NCBI RefSeq assembly: GCF_001514065.1
Contig: NZ_KQ948423.1
Location: 891,717 to 955,716, forward strand
Source of the DNA: Streptomyces antibioticus
GTDB lineage: Bacteria > Actinomycetota > Actinomycetes > Streptomycetales > Streptomycetaceae
DNA: 64,000 nucleotides
Direction of reading: 5' to 3'
The translations under genes were made by a program, and so were the position numbers. Under the pieces are notes generated by a model. It saw nothing but the letters and a program-made list of their open reading frames with translations, was not told the DNA's origin and did no database searches. The first letter of the stretch is position 1. Each line of letters opens with the position of its first letter. Positions 25,221 through 31,755 of the stretch are shown here, one piece after another.

Positions 25221-26847
25221 CTCTTGAAGGGCCTCTCGTGGGAGCGAGGGGCCCTTCGATGTTGTGCAGATCGGCTTGGGTCAGTCGGCGGTACGTCCGC
25301 TCGCCAGGTGGGCGCCACCACACCGGGTCCTCGCAGTGGACGCCCTCCCGCCTCAGCAGGGCTCGGTGGATCTTGTTCGTGGCCGTCACCGGCATCCGGT
25401 CCACGACCCGTACGAAACGGGGCGCCATCTTCGTGCCCAGGTCGGGCTGGGCGGACAGGAAGGCCGTGAAGCCCGACGCGTCGAAGCTTCCCGCCAGCGT
25501 CGCCATCACCTGGTCGCCGGTCACCGGGTCCGGGACCGCGTACACGGCGACGGCGCCGGCCCCCTCGTAGCGCGCGAGGATGTTCTCGATCATCGCGGCG
25601 GCCAGGTTCTCCCCGTCGACCCGGATGCGGTCGTCCGCCCGGCCCGCGAAGTACAGGAAACCGTCGGCGTCCCGGCAGAACAGGTCGCCGGTCCAGTACC
25701 AGCCGTTCCTGCGCCGCTCCTGCTCCGCCTCCGGGTTGCGCCAGTAGCCCTCGAAGGGATTCGGAGCCCGGTTGACCAGCTCCCCTATCGCCTCGTCCCC
25801 GTTGAGCAGCCGCCCCGCCGCGTCGAACACCGCCGCCGGGCACTCGGCCCGCGTCTCCGGGTCGAGGACGACGAGACCCGGCCCCGCCCGCCCCACCGCC
25901 CCGGCCGGCGTCCCCGGCGACCACTGCACCGCCGCCCCGCCCTCCGAGGACCCGTACCCCTCCACCAGCCGCACTCCGAACCGCCGCTCGAAGGCCGCCG
26001 CGTCCACCGCCCCCGCCTCCGTGCCGAAGCCGATCCGGAGCGGGTTGTCCCGGTCGTCCTCGCGCTCCTCGGTCGCCAGGACGTACTGCACGGCCCGGCC
26101 CACGTACGTGAAGTACGTCGCCCCGTACCGCCGTACGTCCCCCAGGAACCCCGACGCCGAGAACCGCCGCCGCAGCGCGACCCCGGCTCCAGCCGCGAGC
26201 GCGGGCGCCCAGTCGGCGATCACCGCGTTGCCGTGGAACATCGGCATGCAGATGTAGTGCACATCGTCGGCGCCGACACTGAATTGTTCGGCGAGTGAGC
26301 GTCCCGCCCCGGCCAAGCGCCCCTGGGAGCAGAGCGCGGCCTTCGGGGCGCCCGTCGAACCCGAGGTGAAGTAGAGGAGGAGGCGGTCGCGCGGGTCGGC
26401 CCGGGAGGGGTCCGGGCGGGCGCCCGTGTACGGGGCGAGCAGGACCTCGTACTCCTCGGAGTCGGTCAACAGCATGCGCACGCCGGGGAGTTCGAGGCCG
26501 CGGAGGAGCGGTTCGTACGTCCGGTCCGTGATCAGGAGGCGGCACTCGGTGTGCAGGATGTCCCGGGCCAGTTCGGGGCCGCGGCGGGTGGGGTTGATGC
26601 CGGCGACGGCGGTACGGGCGAGGGCCGCCCCGCTCAACCACAGTGGATATTCAGGGGTGTTGTCGAGCAGCACGCCGATGTGCGCGCCGCCGGACGGGAG
26701 CAGGTCGGCCAGCAGCGCCGCCCGGGCCGCCGCGCCCGCCGCCACCTCGTGATGGGTGAGCGTCCGCTCCTCGAACCACAGGCCGGGCCGGTGATCGCCC
26801 CACCGCCCCGCCACGAGTTCCGCGACCGTGCACGCCTTGGACTCCAT
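25186..26847 (-). CDS. Acyl-CoA synthetase / AMP-dependent ligase (FadD-like)
   Basis: 553 residues. AMP-binding motif LLLYFTSGSTGAPKAALCSQG (A3-type), A5-like VEGYGSSEGGAA, A7/A8 GWYWTGDLFCRDADGFLYFAGRADDRIR, and the C-terminal lysine region TATNKIHRALLRRE. It adenylates a carboxylate and passes it to CoA; FadD17-like fatty acyl ligases are the closest style. The last ~25 codons run through the tRNA terminator stem and into the antisense strand of the tRNA-Lys gene (ending RQGLEPRTR, the well-known translation of a tRNA T arm). The annotated C-terminus is thus what the DNA gives, but those residues are probably not functional. Confidence 0.88.
   Translation of the reverse strand: MESKACTVAELVAGRWGDHRPGLWFEERTLTHHEVAAGAAARAALLADLLPSGGAHIGVLLDNTPEYPLWLSGAALARTAVAGINPTRRGPELARDILHTECRLLITDRTYEPLLRGLELPGVRMLLTDSEEYEVLLAPYTGARPDPSRADPRDRLLLYFTSGSTGAPKAALCSQGRLAGAGRSLAEQFSVGADDVHYICMPMFHGNAVIADWAPALAAGAGVALRRRFSASGFLGDVRRYGATYFTYVGRAVQYVLATEEREDDRDNPLRIGFGTEAGAVDAAAFERRFGVRLVEGYGSSEGGAAVQWSPGTPAGAVGRAGPGLVVLDPETRAECPAAVFDAAGRLLNGDEAIGELVNRAPNPFEGYWRNPEAEQERRRNGWYWTGDLFCRDADGFLYFAGRADDRIRVDGENLAAAMIENILARYEGAGAVAVYAVPDPVTGDQVMATLAGSFDASGFTAFLSAQPDLGTKMAPRFVRVVDRMPVTATNKIHRALLRREGVHCEDPVWWRPPGERTYRRLTQADLHNIEGPLAPTRGPSRVRRQGLEPRTR
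25226..25257 (+). terminator. Hairpin terminator after tRNA-Lys copy 2
   Basis: Outer stem GAAGGGCC / GGCCCTTC (8 bp, perfect), extended by an imperfect inner CTCGT/GCGAG pairing. The opposite strand of this stem is translated as part of the convergent ligase frame. Confidence 0.75.
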
Positions 26848-26890
26848 GGCCGCGCACGGTAGCTGACGGACCCTCAGATGGGGAGGGTCA

Positions 26891-27412
26891 TCACGGGGTC
26901 ATCGTCACGCCGTCCACGACGACCGTGGTGGTCGAGTCGCCCCCGTCGTCGCCGAAGCCGAAGCCGAACTCGTCCGACATCTGGTTGAACGTGATCATGA
27001 ACGCGATGCAGAAGCCCGCGACCAGCCCGAGGAACGCCAGCACACCGATCATGGACGCGGCGAGGGCGGTCCGGCGCGGGGCCTTGGCCGTGGCGATGAC
27101 GGTGGCGCCCTCGGCGTAGTACACGGTGACGAAGTCGCCCTCCAGGACCGTCCCCGGGCCGTCCTCCTCCTCGAAGCGGACAGCACGGCCGTCGCGGGCG
27201 GTGAACTCGTAGACGTGGTGCAGCGTGGTGCTCACCGATGTGTCACCGCCGCCACCGTGGGTCGTCGTGTACGTCCGCAGACAGCGCGCCTCGGCCGTCA
27301 GCCCGCTGTTCCAGGCCCGGCGGAGCTGCATCGCGCGGCGCAGCAGCCGGTACGCCATGAACAGGACCAGGGCCAGGATGAGGCTGGGTGCGAGATAGAA
27401 GAAGAGCTCCAT
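26891..27412 (-). CDS. DUF3592-like membrane protein
   Basis: 173 residues with two hydrophobic segments (about 5-25 and 118-142). Between them is a small beta domain: EARCLRTYTTTHGGG, HHVYEFTARDGRAVRFEEEDGPG and VTVYYAEG, the DUF3592 pattern, where a short soluble domain sits between two helices. The C-terminal tail is Gly/Asp-rich (FGFGFGDDGGD). Function of the family is unknown. A second, shorter member lies at 49126. Confidence 0.78.
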   Translation of the reverse strand: MELFFYLAPSLILALVLFMAYRLLRRAMQLRRAWNSGLTAEARCLRTYTTTHGGGGDTSVSTTLHHVYEFTARDGRAVRFEEEDGPGTVLEGDFVTVYYAEGATVIATAKAPRRTALAASMIGVLAFLGLVAGFCIAFMITFNQMSDEFGFGFGDDGGDSTTTVVVDGVTMTP

Positions 27413-27523
27413 GGTGCTTCCCCCGAGGTCGGATACTGCTCCTCAGCGCCGACATGGTCATGACGGCGTGGAGGGAACCTACCCCGGGGGAGCGTCGGCC
27501 CAGCTCAAGCAAGGCTCAGAGAA

Positions 27524-28129
27524 TCAGAACGTGACGTCCGAGCAGGCGTAGAACGCGTTGCCGGTGTCGGCGATCGTCCACACCGCGAGGATCACGTGGT
27601 GACCGCTCAGCCCGGACGGCAGGGTGCCGCTGTGGGAGAGGGTGGACGGGGGGCGCTGGCCGTTGTAGGGGACGGTCAGGAACGGGGTGAGGTTGAGGTC
27701 GGAGCGGGCCAGGTTGTGGTTCTGGTTCCAGCCCGGCTTGGTGACGTAGTACTTGAAGTCGGTGGTGGCGTGCATGGCGGTGAACTGCCAGCGGAACGTG
27801 TAGCTCTGGCCGCCCGTCACCTTGGTCGTCGGCCAGGCGCCACCCGTCGGCTTGGTGGGCGAGCTGAGCTGGCTGAAGCGGCTCACGCCGCCGTTGCACA
27901 GCGCCCCGTCGGCCGGTCCGGAGCCGGGGAAGCCCTTGGGGCCCTCGACGCTCTGCGGCTCCCACTGGATGTCGCCGCAGTTCGTCACCGTGCCGTTCTG
28001 GCAGAGCTTCTGCCTGCTGATGGGCAGGTCGGTGTAGCCGTGGCCGCTGGCGCCGCCGGAGGAGAGCACGAGGGCTCCGGCCGTGCTGAGGCCCAGCACG
28101 GCGGCGTACCACTTGGTCTTTTTGCGCAT
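27524..28129 (-). CDS. AA10 lytic polysaccharide monooxygenase / chitin-binding protein (CHB type)
   Basis: 201 residues. The signal peptide (1-29) ends ...SSGGASG so that the mature protein begins with His30 (HGYTDLPISR). His120 (FTAMHATTDF) completes the copper-binding histidine brace and NAFYACSDV supplies the axial aromatic residue. That is an intact AA10 site, expected to oxidise and bind chitin or cellulose outside the cell. Length is that of a single catalytic module without extra binding domain. The promoter holds a DasR-type dre site, so expression probably follows chitin-derived amino sugars. From memory S. coelicolor has the chitin-binding protein CHB3 at this place. Confidence 0.93.
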   Translation of the reverse strand: MRKKTKWYAAVLGLSTAGALVLSSGGASGHGYTDLPISRQKLCQNGTVTNCGDIQWEPQSVEGPKGFPGSGPADGALCNGGVSRFSQLSSPTKPTGGAWPTTKVTGGQSYTFRWQFTAMHATTDFKYYVTKPGWNQNHNLARSDLNLTPFLTVPYNGQRPPSTLSHSGTLPSGLSGHHVILAVWTIADTGNAFYACSDVTF

Positions 28130-28157
28130 GCTGCCGCTCCCTGGAGAACGTGGGGAA

Positions 28158-28183
28158 GTTCAGTGAGGCGGTTCAGTGAGGCG
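28158..28183. repeat. Tandem 13-bp direct repeat in AA10 promoter region
   Basis: GTTCAGTGAGGCG occurs twice back to back (28158-28170, 28171-28183), 29-54 bp upstream of the AA10 start codon. Streptomyces chitinase promoters carry direct repeats of about 12 bp bound by regulators; this tandem pair may be the equivalent, or it may lie in the 5' leader. Confidence 0.7.
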
Positions 28184-28187
28184 TGCA

Positions 28188-28197
28188 GGTCTAGACC
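28188..28197. promoter_or_regulatory. DasR-responsive element (dre) core
   Basis: GGTCTAGACC, a perfect 10-bp palindrome, within CTTGGTCTAGACCTG on the minus strand; the DasR consensus is close to ACTGGTCTAGACCACT. It lies 59 bp upstream of the AA10 start. DasR represses chitin-utilisation genes until glucosamine-6-phosphate releases it. Confidence 0.85.
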
Positions 28198-28273
28198 AAG
28201 TCCCAGATTATTGCTGACGCTTGAACATGTCCATACCAATCGGCGGACCTGTTCGACGGGTCGACTCGGCCCG

Positions 28274-29407
28274 TCACGCCCCCTGCTCCCCCCGCCCCGC
28301 GCAGAACGCCACCGTCAAGTCCTTGACCAGCGCCTTGCGTTCGTAGTCGTCCAGCTCCACCAGACCACGCATGGTCAGCCGGGTCACCGTGTCCTCCACC
28401 GAGTCCACGACCGACGTCAGCACGGTCGCCCGGTGCTGGGCGTCCAGCGCGGCGATCCGGCGGCGGTGCATCGCGGCGGCGACCTCGGGGGCGTACTCCA
28501 CCCGAACCGGCTGCACCGAGAACACCTCGAGCCCCACCGGCGCCGCATCCGTCGCGACCAGCCGGGTCAGCGCGTCGGTGGCCGCGTCGACGGACGCCCG
28601 CGCCGAACCCGGCAGCTCCACCGGCACCCGCGGCAGCGCCGCCTCCACGCACTCGCGCAGATAGCTCTCGTGGTCCTCGACGCCCAGCGTGGCCCGCGCG
28701 GTGTCCCGCACCCGCCACACCACGAGCACGACCACCCGCAGCGCGACCCCGTTGCCGTCCGCGGCCGGCATCGGCTCACTGCGCCAGTGCCGCAGCCGTA
28801 CGTCCACCCGGCGGCGCAGCAGCAGCGGGTTGACCCACATCAGGCCGGTGCGCCGGACCGTGCCCCGGTAGCGGCCGAACAGCCCGAGCACCCAGGCCCG
28901 TCCGGTCCGCCCGCGGGCCAGCCCGCCGAACCCGAAGAGTCCGAGCGCACCCGCGCCCGCGTACGCCGCCCACTGCACCGGACCGAGGCCGGCGCCCGCG
29001 TACTCCGGCAGCCGCAGCGCCTCCACCGCGAGCGTCGGCAGCGCGCCCGCCCACCAGGAGGTCGCGACACAGCCGGCCACCCCGCAGGCACCGGCGAGCA
29101 CCCCCGCCGAGCCCGGCAGCACGCGCGCCGGGCGCTCGGCCAGCTCGGGGTCGACCTGGGGGGCGGGGCGCGGTGCGGGCCCGCCCGGGCGTCGGAAGCG
29201 GGGCTGCTCGCCGGTGCCCTGGCGGCGTCCGACGACCGCGGGGCTGAGCGGGACGGCCCCGGTCTCGGGGTCGTCGCGGAACAGCAGATGAACGGGGATC
29301 TCGGTGGTCGCCTCGTTCTGGATGAGCCGGGCCGGCCGGGAGACCGGCGTGGTCTCGGTCGGCCCCTCGGGTTCTTCCGTGGACGGTGATGGTGTGGTGG
29401 TGCTCAT
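28274..29407 (-). CDS. SPFH/band-7 domain membrane protein
   Basis: 377 residues from the ATG at 29407, with GGAGG 6 bases upstream. A Pro/Thr/Glu-rich N-terminus, then two hydrophobic segments (about 95-120 and 135-165), then an SPFH domain: GLMWVNPLLLRRRVDVRLRH, VALRVVVLVVWRVRDTARA, YLRECVEAALPRV, VEYAPEVAAAMHRRR. SPFH proteins form membrane rings or scaffolds that organise microdomains. The usual C-terminal coiled coil is short here. No operon partner; about 145 bp separate it from the AA10 gene downstream. Confidence 0.87.
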   Translation of the reverse strand: MSTTTPSPSTEEPEGPTETTPVSRPARLIQNEATTEIPVHLLFRDDPETGAVPLSPAVVGRRQGTGEQPRFRRPGGPAPRPAPQVDPELAERPARVLPGSAGVLAGACGVAGCVATSWWAGALPTLAVEALRLPEYAGAGLGPVQWAAYAGAGALGLFGFGGLARGRTGRAWVLGLFGRYRGTVRRTGLMWVNPLLLRRRVDVRLRHWRSEPMPAADGNGVALRVVVLVVWRVRDTARATLGVEDHESYLRECVEAALPRVPVELPGSARASVDAATDALTRLVATDAAPVGLEVFSVQPVRVEYAPEVAAAMHRRRIAALDAQHRATVLTSVVDSVEDTVTRLTMRGLVELDDYERKALVKDLTVAFCAGRGEQGA

Positions 29408-29533
29408 GGGTGCCTCCAGCCTCCGCGCCAGATGCGTCATGACAGTGGGTGGGTGTTCGGGTGTTGCGGACTGCGGGTCAGGTGGAGCGGGTCAGGTGGA
29501 GCAGGTCACGTCGTGCGGGTCACGTCGTGCGGG

Positions 29534-30868
29534 TCACTTGAACAGCCGCCGCCAGGTCTCCGGGCCCGGAGAGCCGTCCGCCGCGCCGCCCCGCCAGCCC
29601 TGGGTGCGCTGGAAGGCCTCCACGGCGCGGCGGTCCGCCTCGCCCCAGCGGGGGCCGGGACCCGTCGTGTAGTACTTGCCGAACCCCTTCTTCACCAGCT
29701 GCTTGCCGAGCAGGGTGACGTACGTGTTGTTCGCGCCGGGCCGGAAGTACGCCCGCCCGGGATAGCCGGGCACCCCGTGCGAGGAGGGTGCCGGCGGCCC
29801 CGCCGCGCCCGTGCGGATGTCGTTGCCCTTGCCCGTCACCAGCAGCGTCCAGGTCTGCGGGCCAGGGAGCCCGTCGGCGTCCTGGCCAGTCCAGCCCTGC
29901 GCCTGCTGGAAGGCCTGGGTGGCCCGCCGGTCGGTGTCCGTCCAGCGGGGTCCTGGGCCGGAGGCGTAGAAGCGGGCGGCGCCGCGCTCGACGAGCATGC
30001 GGCCCAGCTGGGTGACGTACTTGTTGTTGGCGCCGGGACCGAAGTACGCGGCGCCGGGGAACGGCACGTCGAGCGGCTCCGCCGGTTCGGTCGGCTCAGC
30101 CGGCCCGGCCGGTTTGTCGCCGCCCGCCGCGCCGGCCGCCAGGCCCTTGTAGCGGTAGGCGGTGTAGCGGGCCGAGTTGCTCCAGTACGCGTACGGGGTG
30201 GACTGCTTGCGGGCGCGCGGCGGGGTCTCCTCGTAGGCGATGTAGTAGGTGTGCGTGTAGTCGGTCCAGCCGCCGAAGATGACGACGTGCGAGCCCTTCT
30301 CGGGGTCGGCCGGGTTGTGGAAGAGCAGGATGTCGCCGGGCTGGAGGTCGTCCTTGGCGATCCGGACGCCGTACTGGTCGAGGCTGCCGGTCCATTCGTT
30401 GCCGGGCAGGTTCCAGGCCATGGAGACGAAGCCGGAGCAGTCCTGCCGGTAACCGTCGGACCAGTACTCCGACATGCTGTACGGCACCTGCGCGGCGACC
30501 CAGGTCTTGGCCCGCTTGATGATCGCGGCGCGGGTGGTGGCGGGGGCCTGGACGCCGGCGGGCCTGCCGCCCGGGCCGTGCAGCGGGGCCTTGCCGCCCT
30601 GGGGGGTGTCGGGCTCGTCACCTGCGGGAACGTTGGGGCGGGTGGGGTGGTCGGGGGCGTGGGGGGCGGCGAAGGCGGGGGCGGCCTGGGTCACGGCGAT
30701 CGCCGCGGTGGCCGTCGCGGCGAGGACGACGGCCCGGTGGGCGGCCGGGTGGCGGCCGGTGCGGGAATGCGGCAGTACGCGCCTCCAGTGATCGCATCCG
30801 GGGCAGTCGCAGTCGCTCGCGGGATCGAACTCCTCGAACGCCGGTTCGCCGAATCCCGGAGTCTCCAT
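29534..30868 (-). CDS. Secreted NlpC/P60-type peptidase with two C-terminal peptidoglycan-binding domains
   Basis: 444 residues from the ATG at 30868 (GAGGGG upstream). A hydrophobic segment (about 48-68, HRAVVLAATATAAIAVTQ) is the signal/anchor. It is preceded by a cytosolic stretch with a cysteine knot, DPASDCDCPGCDHW. The catalytic domain shows Cys in RQDCSGFVSMAW and His in KGSHVVIFGGW. A Pro-rich hinge leads to two tandem repeats (about 285-350 and 370-440), each with AYFxPGANNxYVT, GPGPRW and a helix-rich end, resembling peptidoglycan-binding-domain-1 proteins. Expected to trim or bind cell-wall peptides. The N-terminal CxCxxC is unusual for a secreted hydrolase and could bind metal. 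Confidence 0.85.
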   Translation of the reverse strand: METPGFGEPAFEEFDPASDCDCPGCDHWRRVLPHSRTGRHPAAHRAVVLAATATAAIAVTQAAPAFAAPHAPDHPTRPNVPAGDEPDTPQGGKAPLHGPGGRPAGVQAPATTRAAIIKRAKTWVAAQVPYSMSEYWSDGYRQDCSGFVSMAWNLPGNEWTGSLDQYGVRIAKDDLQPGDILLFHNPADPEKGSHVVIFGGWTDYTHTYYIAYEETPPRARKQSTPYAYWSNSARYTAYRYKGLAAGAAGGDKPAGPAEPTEPAEPLDVPFPGAAYFGPGANNKYVTQLGRMLVERGAARFYASGPGPRWTDTDRRATQAFQQAQGWTGQDADGLPGPQTWTLLVTGKGNDIRTGAAGPPAPSSHGVPGYPGRAYFRPGANNTYVTLLGKQLVKKGFGKYYTTGPGPRWGEADRRAVEAFQRTQGWRGGAADGSPGPETWRRLFK

Positions 30869-31055
30869 GCGATTCCCCTCACACTCCAGCTGGAAATGTC
30901 CGCGATTGTGCACATTCGCCAGTTTCTCAACTGTCTTCCGGACGCGCATGTTGACGGTCCGAATGATGTACGCCCGCTACTCCGCCCCAGGTGGGAGCCC
31001 CCGCGAGTGGTCACGAGCACCCTCCGGCGTCCGGTAGAGTTCTCCAGGTCAGCAG

Positions 31056-31129
31056 GCGCCGCTAGCTCAGTTGGTTAGAGCAGCTGACTCTTAATCAGCG
31101 GGTCCGGGGTTCGAGTCCCTGGCGGCGCA
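31056..31129 (+). tRNA. tRNA-Lys (CTT anticodon), copy 3
   Basis: Same 74-nt sequence as the copies at 11032 and 25147; preceded by GGTCAGCAG as is copy 1 (GCAG shared). A -10-like TAGAGT lies about 20 bp upstream. It is followed by its own terminator and then, about 100 bp on, by a second 3' half of the same tRNA. Confidence 0.97.
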
Positions 31130-31137
31130 CAGACGAC

Positions 31138-31167
31138 GAAGGCCTCTCGCACACGCGGGAGGCTTTC
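31138..31167 (+). terminator. Hairpin terminator after tRNA-Lys copy 3
   Basis: GAAGGCCTCTCGC / GCGGGAGGCTTTC, 13 positions with two weak pairs, loop ACAC. Confidence 0.75.
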
Positions 31168-31226
31168 GCATCGGCGGTACAGCAGGGGCGGCCGGGGGTC
31201 CGGGGGTTGCCCCCGGGGGATGCGGC

Positions 31227-31268
31227 ATCAGCGGGTCCGGGGTTCGAGTCCCTGGCGGCGCACAGACA
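31227..31268 (+). repeat. Truncated 3'-half copy of tRNA-Lys
   Basis: ATCAGCGGGTCCGGGGTTCG and the rest to GGCGGCGCACAGAC match the 3' half of the upstream tRNA-Lys (from the anticodon stem 3' strand to the end) plus 6-7 flanking bases exactly. The 5' half is missing, so it cannot be a working tRNA. A GC-rich hairpin follows (about 31270-31300), so the unit 'tRNA 3' end plus terminator' has been duplicated. This is what an attachment-site scar or unequal recombination between tRNA copies would leave. Confidence 0.9.
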
Positions 31269-31602
31269 GCGAGGCCCTCCGTGGAAGCGGGGGGCCTTCC
31301 GCATACCTGGTTGAACCGGACAGGCCTGGGGTCCGTATGAAACGACGGGTCACGATCGACTCACTTCGGCAACATTCGCGCACGACTGCCCACAACGGCT
31401 CCACACTCTCCCCACAGGCGCCACAATGAACGCGTATGACCGGTAAACACCGCGTTTCGCATCTTGCGATCATGACTGGCACCGTAGAAACCTGGTCCTT
31501 CAAGCTGCTGCGGATTCGCGGCAGTTGGGGGGTACGGAGCCGGTTGCCGACGTTGACGGGGTGAGGGACCCCGTTTCATAAGGAGATGCCGAGGGGGGCA
31601 TC

Positions 31603-31671
31603 ATGCAACCGGAAGGTCGCGGTTCCATGTCTATGGGTGTGGAGTATGTGGTGACTGCGGCCCACCACTGA
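31603..31671 (+). CDS. Candidate 22-residue leader peptide upstream of cslA
   Basis: ATG at 31603 preceded by GAGGGGGGC at good spacing; reads MQPEGRGSMSMGVEYVVTAA then HH and stop. It lies 84 bp before cslA on the same strand. Third-position GC (about two thirds) is below the host norm, so this may be a non-coding leader instead. No family known to me. Confidence 0.35.
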   Translation: MQPEGRGSMSMGVEYVVTAAHH

Positions 31672-31755
31672 TACGCCTGTGAAGGTCGAGGGGGACTCGA
31701 GCAGGCGTAAGGAACCGACACAGCACGCGATGGCTCGCGTGTGGGGGGATGACTC

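Larger units (their letters stand above)
31130..31755. other. 626-bp gene-poor region upstream of cslA
   Basis: Holds the tRNA terminator, a 3'-half tRNA-Lys copy with its own hairpin (31227-31300), and the cslA promoter/leader region. G+C is lower than in the flanks and TTCATAAGGAG near 31575 stands out. One short reading frame with a good ribosome site (31603-31671) is listed separately. Longer frames here are the antisense of tRNA. Confidence 0.6.

Noticed and set aside
31095-31503. Short minus-strand frames ending RQGLEPRTR
   Set aside because: They are translations of the complementary strand of tRNA-Lys and its 3'-half copy, a known annotation artefact.
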